A stretch of 64,000 nucleotides of DNA from Streptomyces diastaticus subsp. diastaticus (GTDB taxonomy: Bacteria; Actinomycetota; Actinomycetes; Streptomycetales; Streptomycetaceae), in NCBI RefSeq assembly GCF_011170125.1, contig NZ_BLLN01000005.1, positions 62,001 through 126,000 on the forward strand, read 5' to 3'. Shown in pieces: positions 18,362 through 26,128 of this stretch (position 1 is its first letter; each line of letters starts with the position of its first letter). The position numbers were made by a program, and so were the translations under genes. Below the pieces are notes generated by a model that saw only the letters and a list, made by a program, of their open reading frames with translations, was not told the DNA's origin and made no database searches.

Positions 18362-19891
18362 TCAGCCGAGCTTCACGCGGTCGAACCGGGCCCAGTCGCA
18401 GGAGTTGGGCGGCGCGGCCCGCAGTCCGGTGACGGCGTCGCTGTGGCCGATGTTCCAGTCGCTGAAGGCCCACACCAGTTGGCCGTCGCGGTCCCGGGCA
18501 CGGCGCTGGGCGCGGTCGAGGAGTTCCAGGCGGGTCTTCTCGTCGCGGGTGGCGGTGGCCTGGGCGAGCAGACGGTCGAAGGTGGCGTCCTCATAGCCCA
18601 TGAGGTTGTTCGCGGCGTCGCTGCGCAGCCGGGACCGCAGGTGAGTGACAACGGGGAGGGTGGCCGTGCGGCTGTGGAAGGCGACGCCCTTGTCCTTGAC
18701 CTCGCCGAAGTAGGTGGCGGCGGAACGGACGTGCGGGGTGACCTTCAGGCCGATGTCCTTGAGCTGGTCGGCGATGAGGGCGGAGGCGTTGCGCCAGGTG
18801 GGGTCGGCGTCGCTCGTCTCCAGCGCGACCGTCAGTCCCTCGGCGCCGGCCGCCTTGACGAGGGCACGGGCGCGGTCGACGTCGCGTTCGCGCGGGGGCG
18901 GGTCGTCGGGGTAGGCGCGCAGCCCCATACCGAAGAGGTCGTTGCCCACGGTGCCGTGGCCGGACAGGGCGACCTCGACCAGCCGGTCCCGGTCGAGTCC
19001 GAGGGTGAACGCCTGGACGAGACGGGCGTCGTCGAAGGGGGCGCGGGACAGGCGCAGCAGGACGGCCTGCATGGTGCTGAGCCTGCTGCGCAGGACCGCG
19101 AGCCCGTCGCGGTCGCCGACGCGGCTCGCGGAGGCCGCCGTCAGGTCGTGGGCGTAGTCGACCTGGCCGGACAGCAGGGCGTTTAGGCGGGCCCGCTCGT
19201 CGTTGACGGGCACGAACTCCAGTTCCTCGATGCTCGGTCCGCCGTCCCAGTGGTCGGCCCAGGCGGTGAACAGGGCCTTGCCGCCGGGTGTGAAGGAGCC
19301 GTACCGGAAGGGACCGGAGCCGACGGGCTTCGCAAAGTCCTTGGTGTCCTTCGGGACGATCTCGGTGCCGGGGGCGCCGAGGGCCGCCGGGAACTCGAAG
19401 TCCGGCCCCTGCAGAACGAGAGTGAGATCCCTGCCCTTGGCGGTGCTCGCCTCGAAGTCGACGCCGGAGAAGAGCTGCTGGGCGGCGGCTCCGGTGGCCG
19501 GGTCGGCTATGCGCCGGTAGTTCCACAGGACGTCGGCGGCGGTGACGGGGCTGCCGTCGTGGAAGCGGGCGTCGGAGCGCAGCCGTATCGTCCAGCGGCT
19601 GCCGGACCGGTCGCTCTCCCAGCGTTCGGCGAGCCGGGCCTGCACGGACATGTCGTCCTTGTACGTCAGCACGCTGTCGTACAGCGCCTTGGAACGGGCC
19701 TGGTCGACGAAGAGCGGCGCGATGTGCGGGTCGAGGGTCTCCTGCGAGCCGCCCGCGCTGAAGGCGGCGCGCAGCCGGCGGCTGCCCGACGAGCCGCCGT
19801 CACCACCGGAGGAACACCCCGCCAGGAGGGTTCCGGCGGCGAGGGCTCCCGCCCCGGTGAGCAGGCGACGGCGCGCGAAGGAGGGTGTCAT
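18362..19891 (-). CDS. Family 5 solute-binding lipoprotein of B12-regulated importer
   Basis: 509 residues from the ATG at 19889-19891 (GGGGAAGG upstream). The signal has RRRLLTGAGALAAGTLLAGC, a twin-arginine-like start with a clear lipobox Cys. The mature part is a SBP_bac_5 protein (LDPHIAPLFVDQARSKALYD, WTIRLRSDARFHDGSPVTAADVLWNYRR). The family binds peptides, nickel or metal chelates at the outer face of the membrane. The gene is first in the operon and follows a cobalamin riboswitch. B12-regulated Nik/Dpp-like systems have been proposed as cobalt importers; the ligand here is inferred from that regulation only. Confidence 0.87.
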   Translation of the reverse strand: MTPSFARRRLLTGAGALAAGTLLAGCSSGGDGGSSGSRRLRAAFSAGGSQETLDPHIAPLFVDQARSKALYDSVLTYKDDMSVQARLAERWESDRSGSRWTIRLRSDARFHDGSPVTAADVLWNYRRIADPATGAAAQQLFSGVDFEASTAKGRDLTLVLQGPDFEFPAALGAPGTEIVPKDTKDFAKPVGSGPFRYGSFTPGGKALFTAWADHWDGGPSIEELEFVPVNDERARLNALLSGQVDYAHDLTAASASRVGDRDGLAVLRSRLSTMQAVLLRLSRAPFDDARLVQAFTLGLDRDRLVEVALSGHGTVGNDLFGMGLRAYPDDPPPRERDVDRARALVKAAGAEGLTVALETSDADPTWRNASALIADQLKDIGLKVTPHVRSAATYFGEVKDKGVAFHSRTATLPVVTHLRSRLRSDAANNLMGYEDATFDRLLAQATATRDEKTRLELLDRAQRRARDRDGQLVWAFSDWNIGHSDAVTGLRAAPPNSCDWARFDRVKLG

Positions 19892-20014
19892 GGTGTGCGG
19901 GGCCTTCCCCTGGTCGCCGGACGGGTCCCGGAGGGAGGCACTGCGCAGGCCGCGCGGCGGGCCCTGACACGCATCGTGAACCTCTTCCTGAGGAGTCCAC
20001 GCCCCCGGACGGTC

Positions 20015-20185
20015 GGTGAAGCGACGGGCCAGTCTCCTGGCTGCCGGATCACCGCTCTCCCCGCCTTCCGGCCATACGGCCGTGGGGCATGGGGTTCGCT
20101 CCCCGGTCACAGTGGCGGGACCGCGCCGGATTCGCACCGGCTTCCTGGTTCCCGTCGCTCATGTGTACGGCCCGCATTATGCCGG
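20015..20185 (-). promoter_or_regulatory. Cobalamin riboswitch upstream of the ABC importer operon
   Basis: On the minus strand, 20155-20090 reads GGGAACCAGGAAGCCGGTGC, GAATCCGGCGCGGTCCCGCC and ACTGT. At 20048-20022 it reads GCCAGGAGACTGGCCCGTCG. These are all the classical B12-box core blocks in order. It is about 125 nt upstream of the binding-protein start. A small CCTC-TTCCT-GAGG hairpin at 19981-19993 lies between them and could belong to the expression platform. Confidence 0.9.
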
Positions 20186-20774
20186 ACGCTTCTGCCGACT
20201 CGGACGGAGCCCTGGTCGGCTCGGACGTCGCGGAATCGTGGACGTTCCGGTCCCGCTCGGTACCGGCCGAGCGCCGACCGTTCACCATCCAGGTGTCGGC
20301 CTCCTCATCGATGACCGGCGCTTCGAAGACTCGATGCCGCCGTACAGAGCCGAAAGATCGTCCACGAGCGGTGGGAGCCCTCTGGGACTTCTCTGGGACT
20401 TCCGCTCCATCAACCGGCACGAGCGTGCAACAGTCGAAAGGTCATTCGCGCAGGTCAGCGGGGCGCAGCCCCCTAACGCAGCAGGTCACAGGGTTGCCTG
20501 GTCTCTTCCGGGATCTGACGAGCAGGAAGCAGCAGCTCCGCCCTGAGCGTCGCCCGCCCTCGACGCCGCATCGACACTCGCCATCCGGACGGGGTCTGAC
20601 CTGTCCAGCAGGCCTCCTGACGCCTCATCAGATCGAGCGCCATTCCGGCGTCAAGATATCGCCCGTAATGCCCACACCGCACATAATACGCACGCGCAAA
20701 ACCGCAGGTCGGGAGCCCATCGCGGCCGGTTCAAGGATTGCGACACACTCCACGTGGCGGGGTCGGCGAGAACA
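20186..20774 (+). other. Gene-poor stretch
   Basis: Open frames here have no protein-like composition, and I recognise no RNA gene. The only pattern is a short tandem near 20385-20402 (CTGGGACTTCT, CTGGGACTTCC). Base composition is less GC-rich than the flanks around 20670-20700. Confidence 0.4.
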
Positions 20775-20933
20775 GGTCGGCCCCGCGCCCGCGGGGATGC
20801 TCCGTGCCAGAGGTGTGACCTGCGGCGGGGCTTGCCGGCCACAACGTGTCCTCTCCGCTCGAGCGGAGGTACCCCGTTGATGCCGTGCCCCGAGGATGAC
20901 GATGCCCTCTCCAGCGTGAGCGGAGGAAGTCCG
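20775..20933 (-). CRISPR. Degenerate type I-E-like CRISPR repeat relic
   Basis: On the minus strand, 20803-20775 reads GGAGCATCCCCGCGGGCGCG then GGGCCGACC, matching the 29-nt type I-E repeat common in Streptomyces (hairpin CCCCGC...GCGGGG). Two weaker copies upstream on that strand, at about 20876-20847 (GGGGTACCTCCGCTCGAGCG) and 20933-20904 (GGACTTCCTCCGCTCACGCT), keep the palindrome but have drifted. Start-to-start spacing is 57 and 72 bp instead of 61. No cas gene is in the window. I read this as a decayed array end, not a working array. Confidence 0.45.
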
Positions 20934-21106
20934 CATCAGGACCTCGGCTAACGAGCTCGTGCACGGTAAGCGGTGAGACGTCGGACACCTGATCGTCGAT
21001 CATGGTCATGTGGTGGGAAACGCGTCTCGTGCAGCAATCATCAGCGACCGGAGGGTCGCGGGCCTGTCGGCTGACGTGGTTGCTGAACTCGTATCTCGGT
21101 CGCTGC

Positions 21107-21807
21107 TCAGCCGGCGATTCGGCGCGTCCGGTCGGTGTCGGCGGTGCTCCCGGAGTCGGCGGCGCGGGCGGCGCGGTCCTTGCGTGCCTTGAGGATCGCT
21201 CCGGCGCGGATAGTGTCGGGGTGCTTGGTGCGGGCGGCCTGCTGGCGCGCGGCTGCGGCGGCTTCCTGGGCGGGGCGGAAGTGGTGCTGGGGTTCGCGGC
21301 CGGCTTCGCGGAGTTGGCGCTCGGCGGCGGCGTGGATGGCGGGGTCGGTGAGCTGGGGGTGGTGGTAGGCCTGGTGGGCGGCGAGGGTCTCGCGGTAGCC
21401 GGCGGAGGCGTTCTCTCGGGTGCGGGTCGGTCCGCGCGATGTCGGAGTGGGGCGGGCCTCGACCTGGGCGGGGTCGATGGCGCGGGCGTTGGGGTTGAGG
21501 ACGCGGATGGGTTCTCATCAGGGTGCCGGCAGCGTGGTTGTTGGCAGCGTTGGTGAGGGAGACCGGCCATGAGGCGGGCTTGGGTGGCGTGGGAGGGGCT
21601 GGTCGCGGTGATGTCGAGGCGGCCGGCGTCGGCGTCGAAGGAGGTGGCGGTGGTGTGGCGGGCAAGAGCGGGGGCGACGGCGGCGGCAATGTCCGGCCCC
21701 TGGTCGCAGATGGTGCCGCCGGAGGCGGGGGCGGTGTAGCCGCGTTCGGCGAGCGTGCGCTCGATGGCGGTGCCGGGGCCGAGGGGCTCGCGGCCGGTGC
21801 GGGGGGG
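21107..21807 (-). pseudogene. DciA-like (DUF721) gene, 3' part, frameshifted
   Basis: Read on the minus strand from about 21807: RTGREPLGPGTAIERTLAER, TICDQGPDIAAAVAPALARH, AGRLDITATSPSHATQARLM, then a frame change near 21580. A second open segment (VLNPNARAIDPAQVEARPTP and onward through AGAILKARKDRAARA) ends at TGA 21107. This is the DUF721/DciA replication-associated fold with a long Arg/Ala-rich tail. The gene is split by the IS110-family element; its N-terminus is at 23352-23532. Housekeeping dciA lies near recF, so this is a dispensable paralogue. Confidence 0.7.
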
Positions 21808-23351
21808 GTGCCTCTATGTCGTTCGTCAAGGCATCCCTGCCGGATTTGGGGTGGTTCGTGATGGTGGGGTTATGCGGCGAGTTCAACGTCCTTCGGTGTC
21901 CGGGATTGGTAGAAGGTGCCGTCGCGGAGCATGGCGAACAGGACGCTGATGCGCTGGCGGGCGAGGCGGAGGAGGGCCTGGGTGTGGGTCTTGCCGCGGG
22001 CTCGCTGGCGGTCGTAGTAGGCGCGAGAGACGGGATCGGCGTTCATGCAGGCGAAGGCGGACAGGAACATCGCCCGTTTGAGTTGCCGATTGCCGCCTCG
22101 GGGTGCGTGTTCGCCGTGGATCGAGGTTCCCGACTGCTTCGTGGTGGGGGCGAGGCCGGCGTAGGAGGCCAGGTGGGCAGCGGTGGGGAAGCTGGTGCCG
22201 TCGCCGACGGTGACCAGCAGGACAGCGGCGGTCCTGACGCCGACGCCGGGCATCGACGTCAGGACCGGGGAAAGAGGGTGGGCCTCCAGCAGCGTGTTGA
22301 TCTGGGCTTCCATCGCCCTGCGCTGGGTGTGGACGGCGGCGAGCGAGGCGGCCAGGGAGGGCACGACGATATCGAGGGTGCCGGTGCCCGGGACGACGAC
22401 GGTCTGTTCGTCGAGGGCCTCGAAGATGTCGTCGATCAGCCGCTGGGCCATGCGCGGCGCCTTGGGCCGGATCAGTTCGACGAGTCTGCGGCGGCCGGCT
22501 TTGCGCAGGGCGGCCGGGGAGCCGTGACGCTCCAGGAGCCAGGTGACGGCCTGGTGGTCGAGGCGCGGGCCCAGAACACGTTCCAGGCTGGGATGGAACT
22601 GAGTGAGCAGGCCGCGTATCCGGTTGCTGGTGCGGGTGGCCTCGGCCGCGAGGTCCTGGTCGAAGCCGACGAGCACGGTCAGCTCGGCGGTGATCTCATC
22701 GGTAAGGTCCAGGGAACGCAGGGCGTGCGGCATCGTCCGGGCCGCGTCCGCGATCACCGCCGCGTCCTTGGCGTCGGTCTTGGCCTCGCCCGGGTAGAGG
22801 TCGGCGATCCGCCGCATGGCGAGTCCGGGCAGGTAGGCGACCTGGCAGCCCGCGTCCCGGGCCACGGTCAGCGGGAGGGCGCCGATCGAGGCGGGCTGGT
22901 CCACGATCACCAACACGGTGCCGAACTTCGCGGTCAGCTTGTCGAGAACGGCCCGCAGTTTCGGTTCGCTGTTGGGCAGCGGCTTGTCGAAGACCTTCTT
23001 CCCGGCCGGGGTGAGCCCGTGGCCGTGATGGTTGCTCTTGCCGACGTCCAGGCCGAGGAACACGCCCACGCCTTCGATCTCGAACATCGCGCCCTTCCCA
23101 GGGGTGTTGACGGTGCCGGCCTCGGCTCGGGTGTCGTGCTCGCGCATCCACGTTATGCAGACCTGCCGCCCGCGAACCGCCCGGCATTGCACCGGACCGG
23201 ACGGTGGCCGGACCTCTGATCAGCGTCTCCGACGAACACCCCCGGGCCCGGTGACACCACCCCCCAGGTCATTCCTTCGACAGGGGGACACAGTCATGCC
23301 GGGCCCAGAGGCCAGCGGCCCCGTTGCGGAGCCGCAGAAAACATAACGGGG
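21808..23351 (-). mobile_element. IS110-family insertion sequence
   Basis: About 1.54 kb separating the two halves of a DciA-like gene. Both boundaries fall within C/G runs (CCCCC on the minus strand), as judged from where the interrupted reading frame stops and resumes. IS110 elements lack inverted repeats and long target duplications, which agrees with the absence of either. The exact ends are uncertain by a few bases. Confidence 0.75.
21870..23087 (-). CDS. IS110-family transposase
   Basis: 405 residues from the ATG at 23085-23087, preceded by GGGAAGG; the longer frame to 23192 has no good start signal. The N-terminal DEDD domain is intact (VFLGLDVGKSNHHGH, VIVDQPASIGAL, AKTDAKDAAVIADAAR). 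The C-terminal Tnp_20 domain has LTSMPGVGVRTAAVLLVTVG and the serine-containing block KQSGTSIHGEHAPRGGNRQL. There is no frameshift or internal stop, so the element is probably mobile. Confidence 0.9.
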   Translation of the reverse strand: MFEIEGVGVFLGLDVGKSNHHGHGLTPAGKKVFDKPLPNSEPKLRAVLDKLTAKFGTVLVIVDQPASIGALPLTVARDAGCQVAYLPGLAMRRIADLYPGEAKTDAKDAAVIADAARTMPHALRSLDLTDEITAELTVLVGFDQDLAAEATRTSNRIRGLLTQFHPSLERVLGPRLDHQAVTWLLERHGSPAALRKAGRRRLVELIRPKAPRMAQRLIDDIFEALDEQTVVVPGTGTLDIVVPSLAASLAAVHTQRRAMEAQINTLLEAHPLSPVLTSMPGVGVRTAAVLLVTVGDGTSFPTAAHLASYAGLAPTTKQSGTSIHGEHAPRGGNRQLKRAMFLSAFACMNADPVSRAYYDRQRARGKTHTQALLRLARQRISVLFAMLRDGTFYQSRTPKDVELAA

Positions 23352-23532
23352 GATGCTCGTGAAGCGGCGGGGGGCGGCGCTGGACGGCAGCTTCGGCGCC
23401 TTGGCGCTTGGCGGCGGCGCGGGCGGCGTTGAGGGCGACGCGGGCGAGGTCGACGCCGGTGGGCTCCGAGAGGTCGGTGTACGACGTGCCGTCGTAGGTG
23501 TTCTCGATCCGGTGATCCAGTACCGGTCCCAC
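23352..23532 (-). pseudogene. DciA-like (DUF721) gene, 5' part
   Basis: From a GTG at 23532 the frame reads DLSEPTGVDLARVALNAARA then AAKRQGAEAAVQRRPPPLHE, the N-terminal motif of Streptomyces DUF721 proteins (GVDLARVAL..A). It stops matching where the IS110 element begins. Joined to 21807 and below it would give one continuous DUF721 protein apart from the frameshift near 21580. Confidence 0.7.
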
Positions 23533-23701
23533 AGTCTGTGCGGCGAACGCACGGCCCGCCGGGACGGTGATCGCGGCGGCCAGGGAGCCGGTCGACGGCC
23601 AGTGCGGCTCGTCTTCGTATTGTGTCTGTCCCTCTCCATAGTGGCGCGGGCCGCTTCGACGTGCGCCGGGGCCCGGCCGGCGGTGGCCGGGCCCCGGTGG
23701 T

Positions 23702-25681
23702 TCAGGGTTGTGGAACGAGGTTCCACGTCTGGATCGCGGTGGAACCGGCCGGCTGCTGGGAGATCAGCCCTCCGTCGGATCGGGACGCCAAGGTCAGCAG
23801 AAGTCCGCTGGACCTGGCGGTCAGGGTGTAGCCGCCGTCCTTCCACCTGGCGGCCCAGCGCTGGTTCGCCGCCCCGCTGCACGGCCACTGGGTGACGGCA
23901 GCCCCCGCCTGCGTGGAGTTGTCGCGGACGTCCGCGCACAGACCCGAGTGCACGTTCCGCAGCGTGTGGGTGCCGTCCGCGTTGCGGGTGACCGTCCACT
24001 TCTGGTTGTCGCCGCCATGCCACTTCCAGCCGTTCAGCTGGGTGCCCCGCACGGTGGAGTTGGCGGGCACGTCGACGGCCTGGCCGCTCGCGGAGATCTG
24101 ATACACCCCGTTCGCCGGCCCCTCAGGAGCGGTGCAGGCCGTCGTCGCCTGGTGGGCGCCGCGGTCGGGAACGCAACCGGCCGTGACCGGGTTGCCGAAG
24201 TAGTCGCGGCCGCCGGGCGATGCCACGGCCCGGCCGTTGGCGAGCGCGGACGAGCCGGCCTGGAGCCGGTAACCGTCCGCGTCGGCGCGCGAGGTCGCGG
24301 TGCCCGGTGCGGCGAGCTTCGGATCGCCGGTCACCTTGTTCGGGTCGGCCGGCTCACCGGCCGGGTGGCTGCCGTGGAAGACGTTCGAGTCGAAGCCCAG
24401 GCTGCCCGCATCGACGTAGGAGGCCTCGGACGTGGCCACGTGGAAGATGTTGTTGCTGAAGACCGCGCTCGCGGCACCCGAGCCGTTGGCGTTGTTGATG
24501 ATGTCCACCGGACGGGAGAGGTAGAAGGTGTTGTTGTAGATCTGCGTGTTGCTGGTCTTCGCGCAGACGATGTCGAAGAGTTGTCCGCCGTCGTTCTGGC
24601 TGATGTTGTAGCGCACGATGTTGTCGGCGGTGGTCGAGCCGGAGCCGTTGCACAGGAGGATGAAGCCGCCCTCGTTGTCGTGGCTGTAGTTGTACTGGTA
24701 GACGGTGCCGATGTTGGCCTCGTCGATGTCCAGGCCCTGGCCGTCGCACTCGCTCCTGCCGCCGCTGACCTCGTTGTACTGGTACAGGGCGCGGTCGGTG
24801 TTCCAGCCCCAGATGCCGGCCGCGCAGTGGGCCGGCTCCCGCTCGCGGAAGCCGTCGACCCTGTTGTGCTCGACGAGCGCGCCCTCGGTGTGGTGCGGAA
24901 CGATCGCGTCGCCGCCGATGTCGGTCACGGTGTTGCCGCGGACGACGACCCGGGTCTGCGGTGTCCAGGGCCCGCAGGCCGTACCGCAGTTGGGGTTGTT
25001 GAGTTCCGGCCGCAGCATCCAGCGTGTCCAGAAGTGGATGCCGTAGCGGTCGACGGTCCGCACCGTGTTGTTCTCGACCACCACGTCGTCGAACCGGGTC
25101 GGTGTCGTCTGGCCGAGGACCTCGAAGAAGATGCCCGCGCTGGCGTCGTCGTCCTTCTTGGTCTGGTTGCCGTTCACGTCGTGCACGTCCAGCCCGCGGA
25201 GCCGGTAGTACGTTCCGGTTCCCGAGTCGGTGCGGGTGATGTGGACGCCGCGCCTGGTCGCCGCGGTGTCCCCCTTGTTGGAGATGTCGAGGTCGGCGAT
25301 CTCCCAGTGCTCCTGGTCCGCGAGCCGGACCACGTCCGTCACCTGGCCGGCACCCGCCAGCTTCGGCTTGGCGCCGCTGCCGTAGGCGCCGATCCGGATC
25401 GGGCTCCCGGGAGACCCCGAGCCCTTGGGGAAGAGCTGCTGTCCGGTGCAGGTGGAACCGCGTTTGAGGAGGATCGCGTCACCGGGCTGGAAGGTCCGGG
25501 CGTTGACCGTCGCCAGAGTGTTCCAGGGTTTGGCCTGGCTGCCGTCGCCGCCGGCGGCGGCACCGCAGTCCACGTGGAAGGACTGGGCCCGCGCCGACGC
25601 GTGGCCGGCGGGCGCGAACCCCACCGAGGTGAGGGGGAGGGACAGGACGGACAGGAGCAGAGTCAGTCTCCGTAGACGCAC
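23702..25681 (-). CDS. Secreted right-handed beta-helix protein with ricin-type lectin domain
   Basis: 659 residues, GTG start at 25679-25681 (GGGAGAAA upstream). Signal peptide MRLRRLTLLLSVLSLPLTSV, cleavage near HASA. Residues about 35-500 form a parallel beta-helix of the pectate-lyase-like superfamily, with many Asn-ladder turns (VVENNTVRTVDRYGIHFW, ALVEHNRVDGF, TQIYNNTFYLSRPVDIINN). Residues about 530-659 are a ricin/CBM13 trefoil with QxW repeats NQKWTV, NQRWAA and IQTWNL. Polysaccharide cleavage outside the cell is the family expectation; the substrate is not evident. It is divergent from the GH35 gene with a shared control region, so the two may act on one galactose-containing polymer. 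Confidence 0.85.
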   Translation of the reverse strand: MRLRRLTLLLSVLSLPLTSVGFAPAGHASARAQSFHVDCGAAAGGDGSQAKPWNTLATVNARTFQPGDAILLKRGSTCTGQQLFPKGSGSPGSPIRIGAYGSGAKPKLAGAGQVTDVVRLADQEHWEIADLDISNKGDTAATRRGVHITRTDSGTGTYYRLRGLDVHDVNGNQTKKDDDASAGIFFEVLGQTTPTRFDDVVVENNTVRTVDRYGIHFWTRWMLRPELNNPNCGTACGPWTPQTRVVVRGNTVTDIGGDAIVPHHTEGALVEHNRVDGFREREPAHCAAGIWGWNTDRALYQYNEVSGGRSECDGQGLDIDEANIGTVYQYNYSHDNEGGFILLCNGSGSTTADNIVRYNISQNDGGQLFDIVCAKTSNTQIYNNTFYLSRPVDIINNANGSGAASAVFSNNIFHVATSEASYVDAGSLGFDSNVFHGSHPAGEPADPNKVTGDPKLAAPGTATSRADADGYRLQAGSSALANGRAVASPGGRDYFGNPVTAGCVPDRGAHQATTACTAPEGPANGVYQISASGQAVDVPANSTVRGTQLNGWKWHGGDNQKWTVTRNADGTHTLRNVHSGLCADVRDNSTQAGAAVTQWPCSGAANQRWAARWKDGGYTLTARSSGLLLTLASRSDGGLISQQPAGSTAIQTWNLVPQP

Positions 25682-25750
25682 GGTTTCTCCCTGCGAGGTC
25701 GTCGGACGGAACCGGGAGGTGCGATGTGCTCGTTCAAGCTGGTAGAACTC

Positions 25751-25770
25751 GTCAGAAGACGTCTGATGTC
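25751..25770. promoter_or_regulatory. Palindromic operator candidate between glycosidase genes
   Basis: GTCAGAAGACGTCTGATGTC, centred on the perfect palindrome AGACGTCT (25757-25764), 70-90 bp upstream of the beta-helix gene start. Similar CAGACGTCTG-like sites occur before sugar-utilisation genes controlled by GntR regulators in Streptomyces. No regulator gene is adjacent, so assignment is tentative. Confidence 0.4.
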
Positions 25771-26128
25771 TTGACCACCAGGACGGTAGGAGAGGTGTGA
25801 GAGCACCGTCAAGAGTGCGCGCACCGCACCACGGGTCCTGGCCGTCCTCCCCGGAGGGCGGGACCGCCGGCTGGCCGGCCCCGCCCGCCGCCGCGCGAAC
25901 GGGCCTCCGCGGCACGGGCCCGCGCACCGCCAGGGCTCGACGGGCACGGGGCGTACCGCAGCCCACCCGCACCGCCCCTGTTGGCATCGACGGTGCCGTC
26001 TGCCATAGTTCCGGGTCGTGCTTCACGGGAGGGTCCGGCCTTGCCCCGACGTGGCGTGTCCGGTCCCTCCCCGCTCGCGGCACGCGCGGCCGCGGAGCGG
26101 AAACCGCAGGTCGAGCGATGGGGCAAAC

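Noticed and set aside
20775-20933. Functional CRISPR array
   Set aside because: Only one good repeat, irregular spacing and no cas genes in the window.
20731-21570. Proline-rich minus-strand protein
   Set aside because: It is an out-of-frame reading of the DciA-like pseudogene; conserved residues lie in the other frames.
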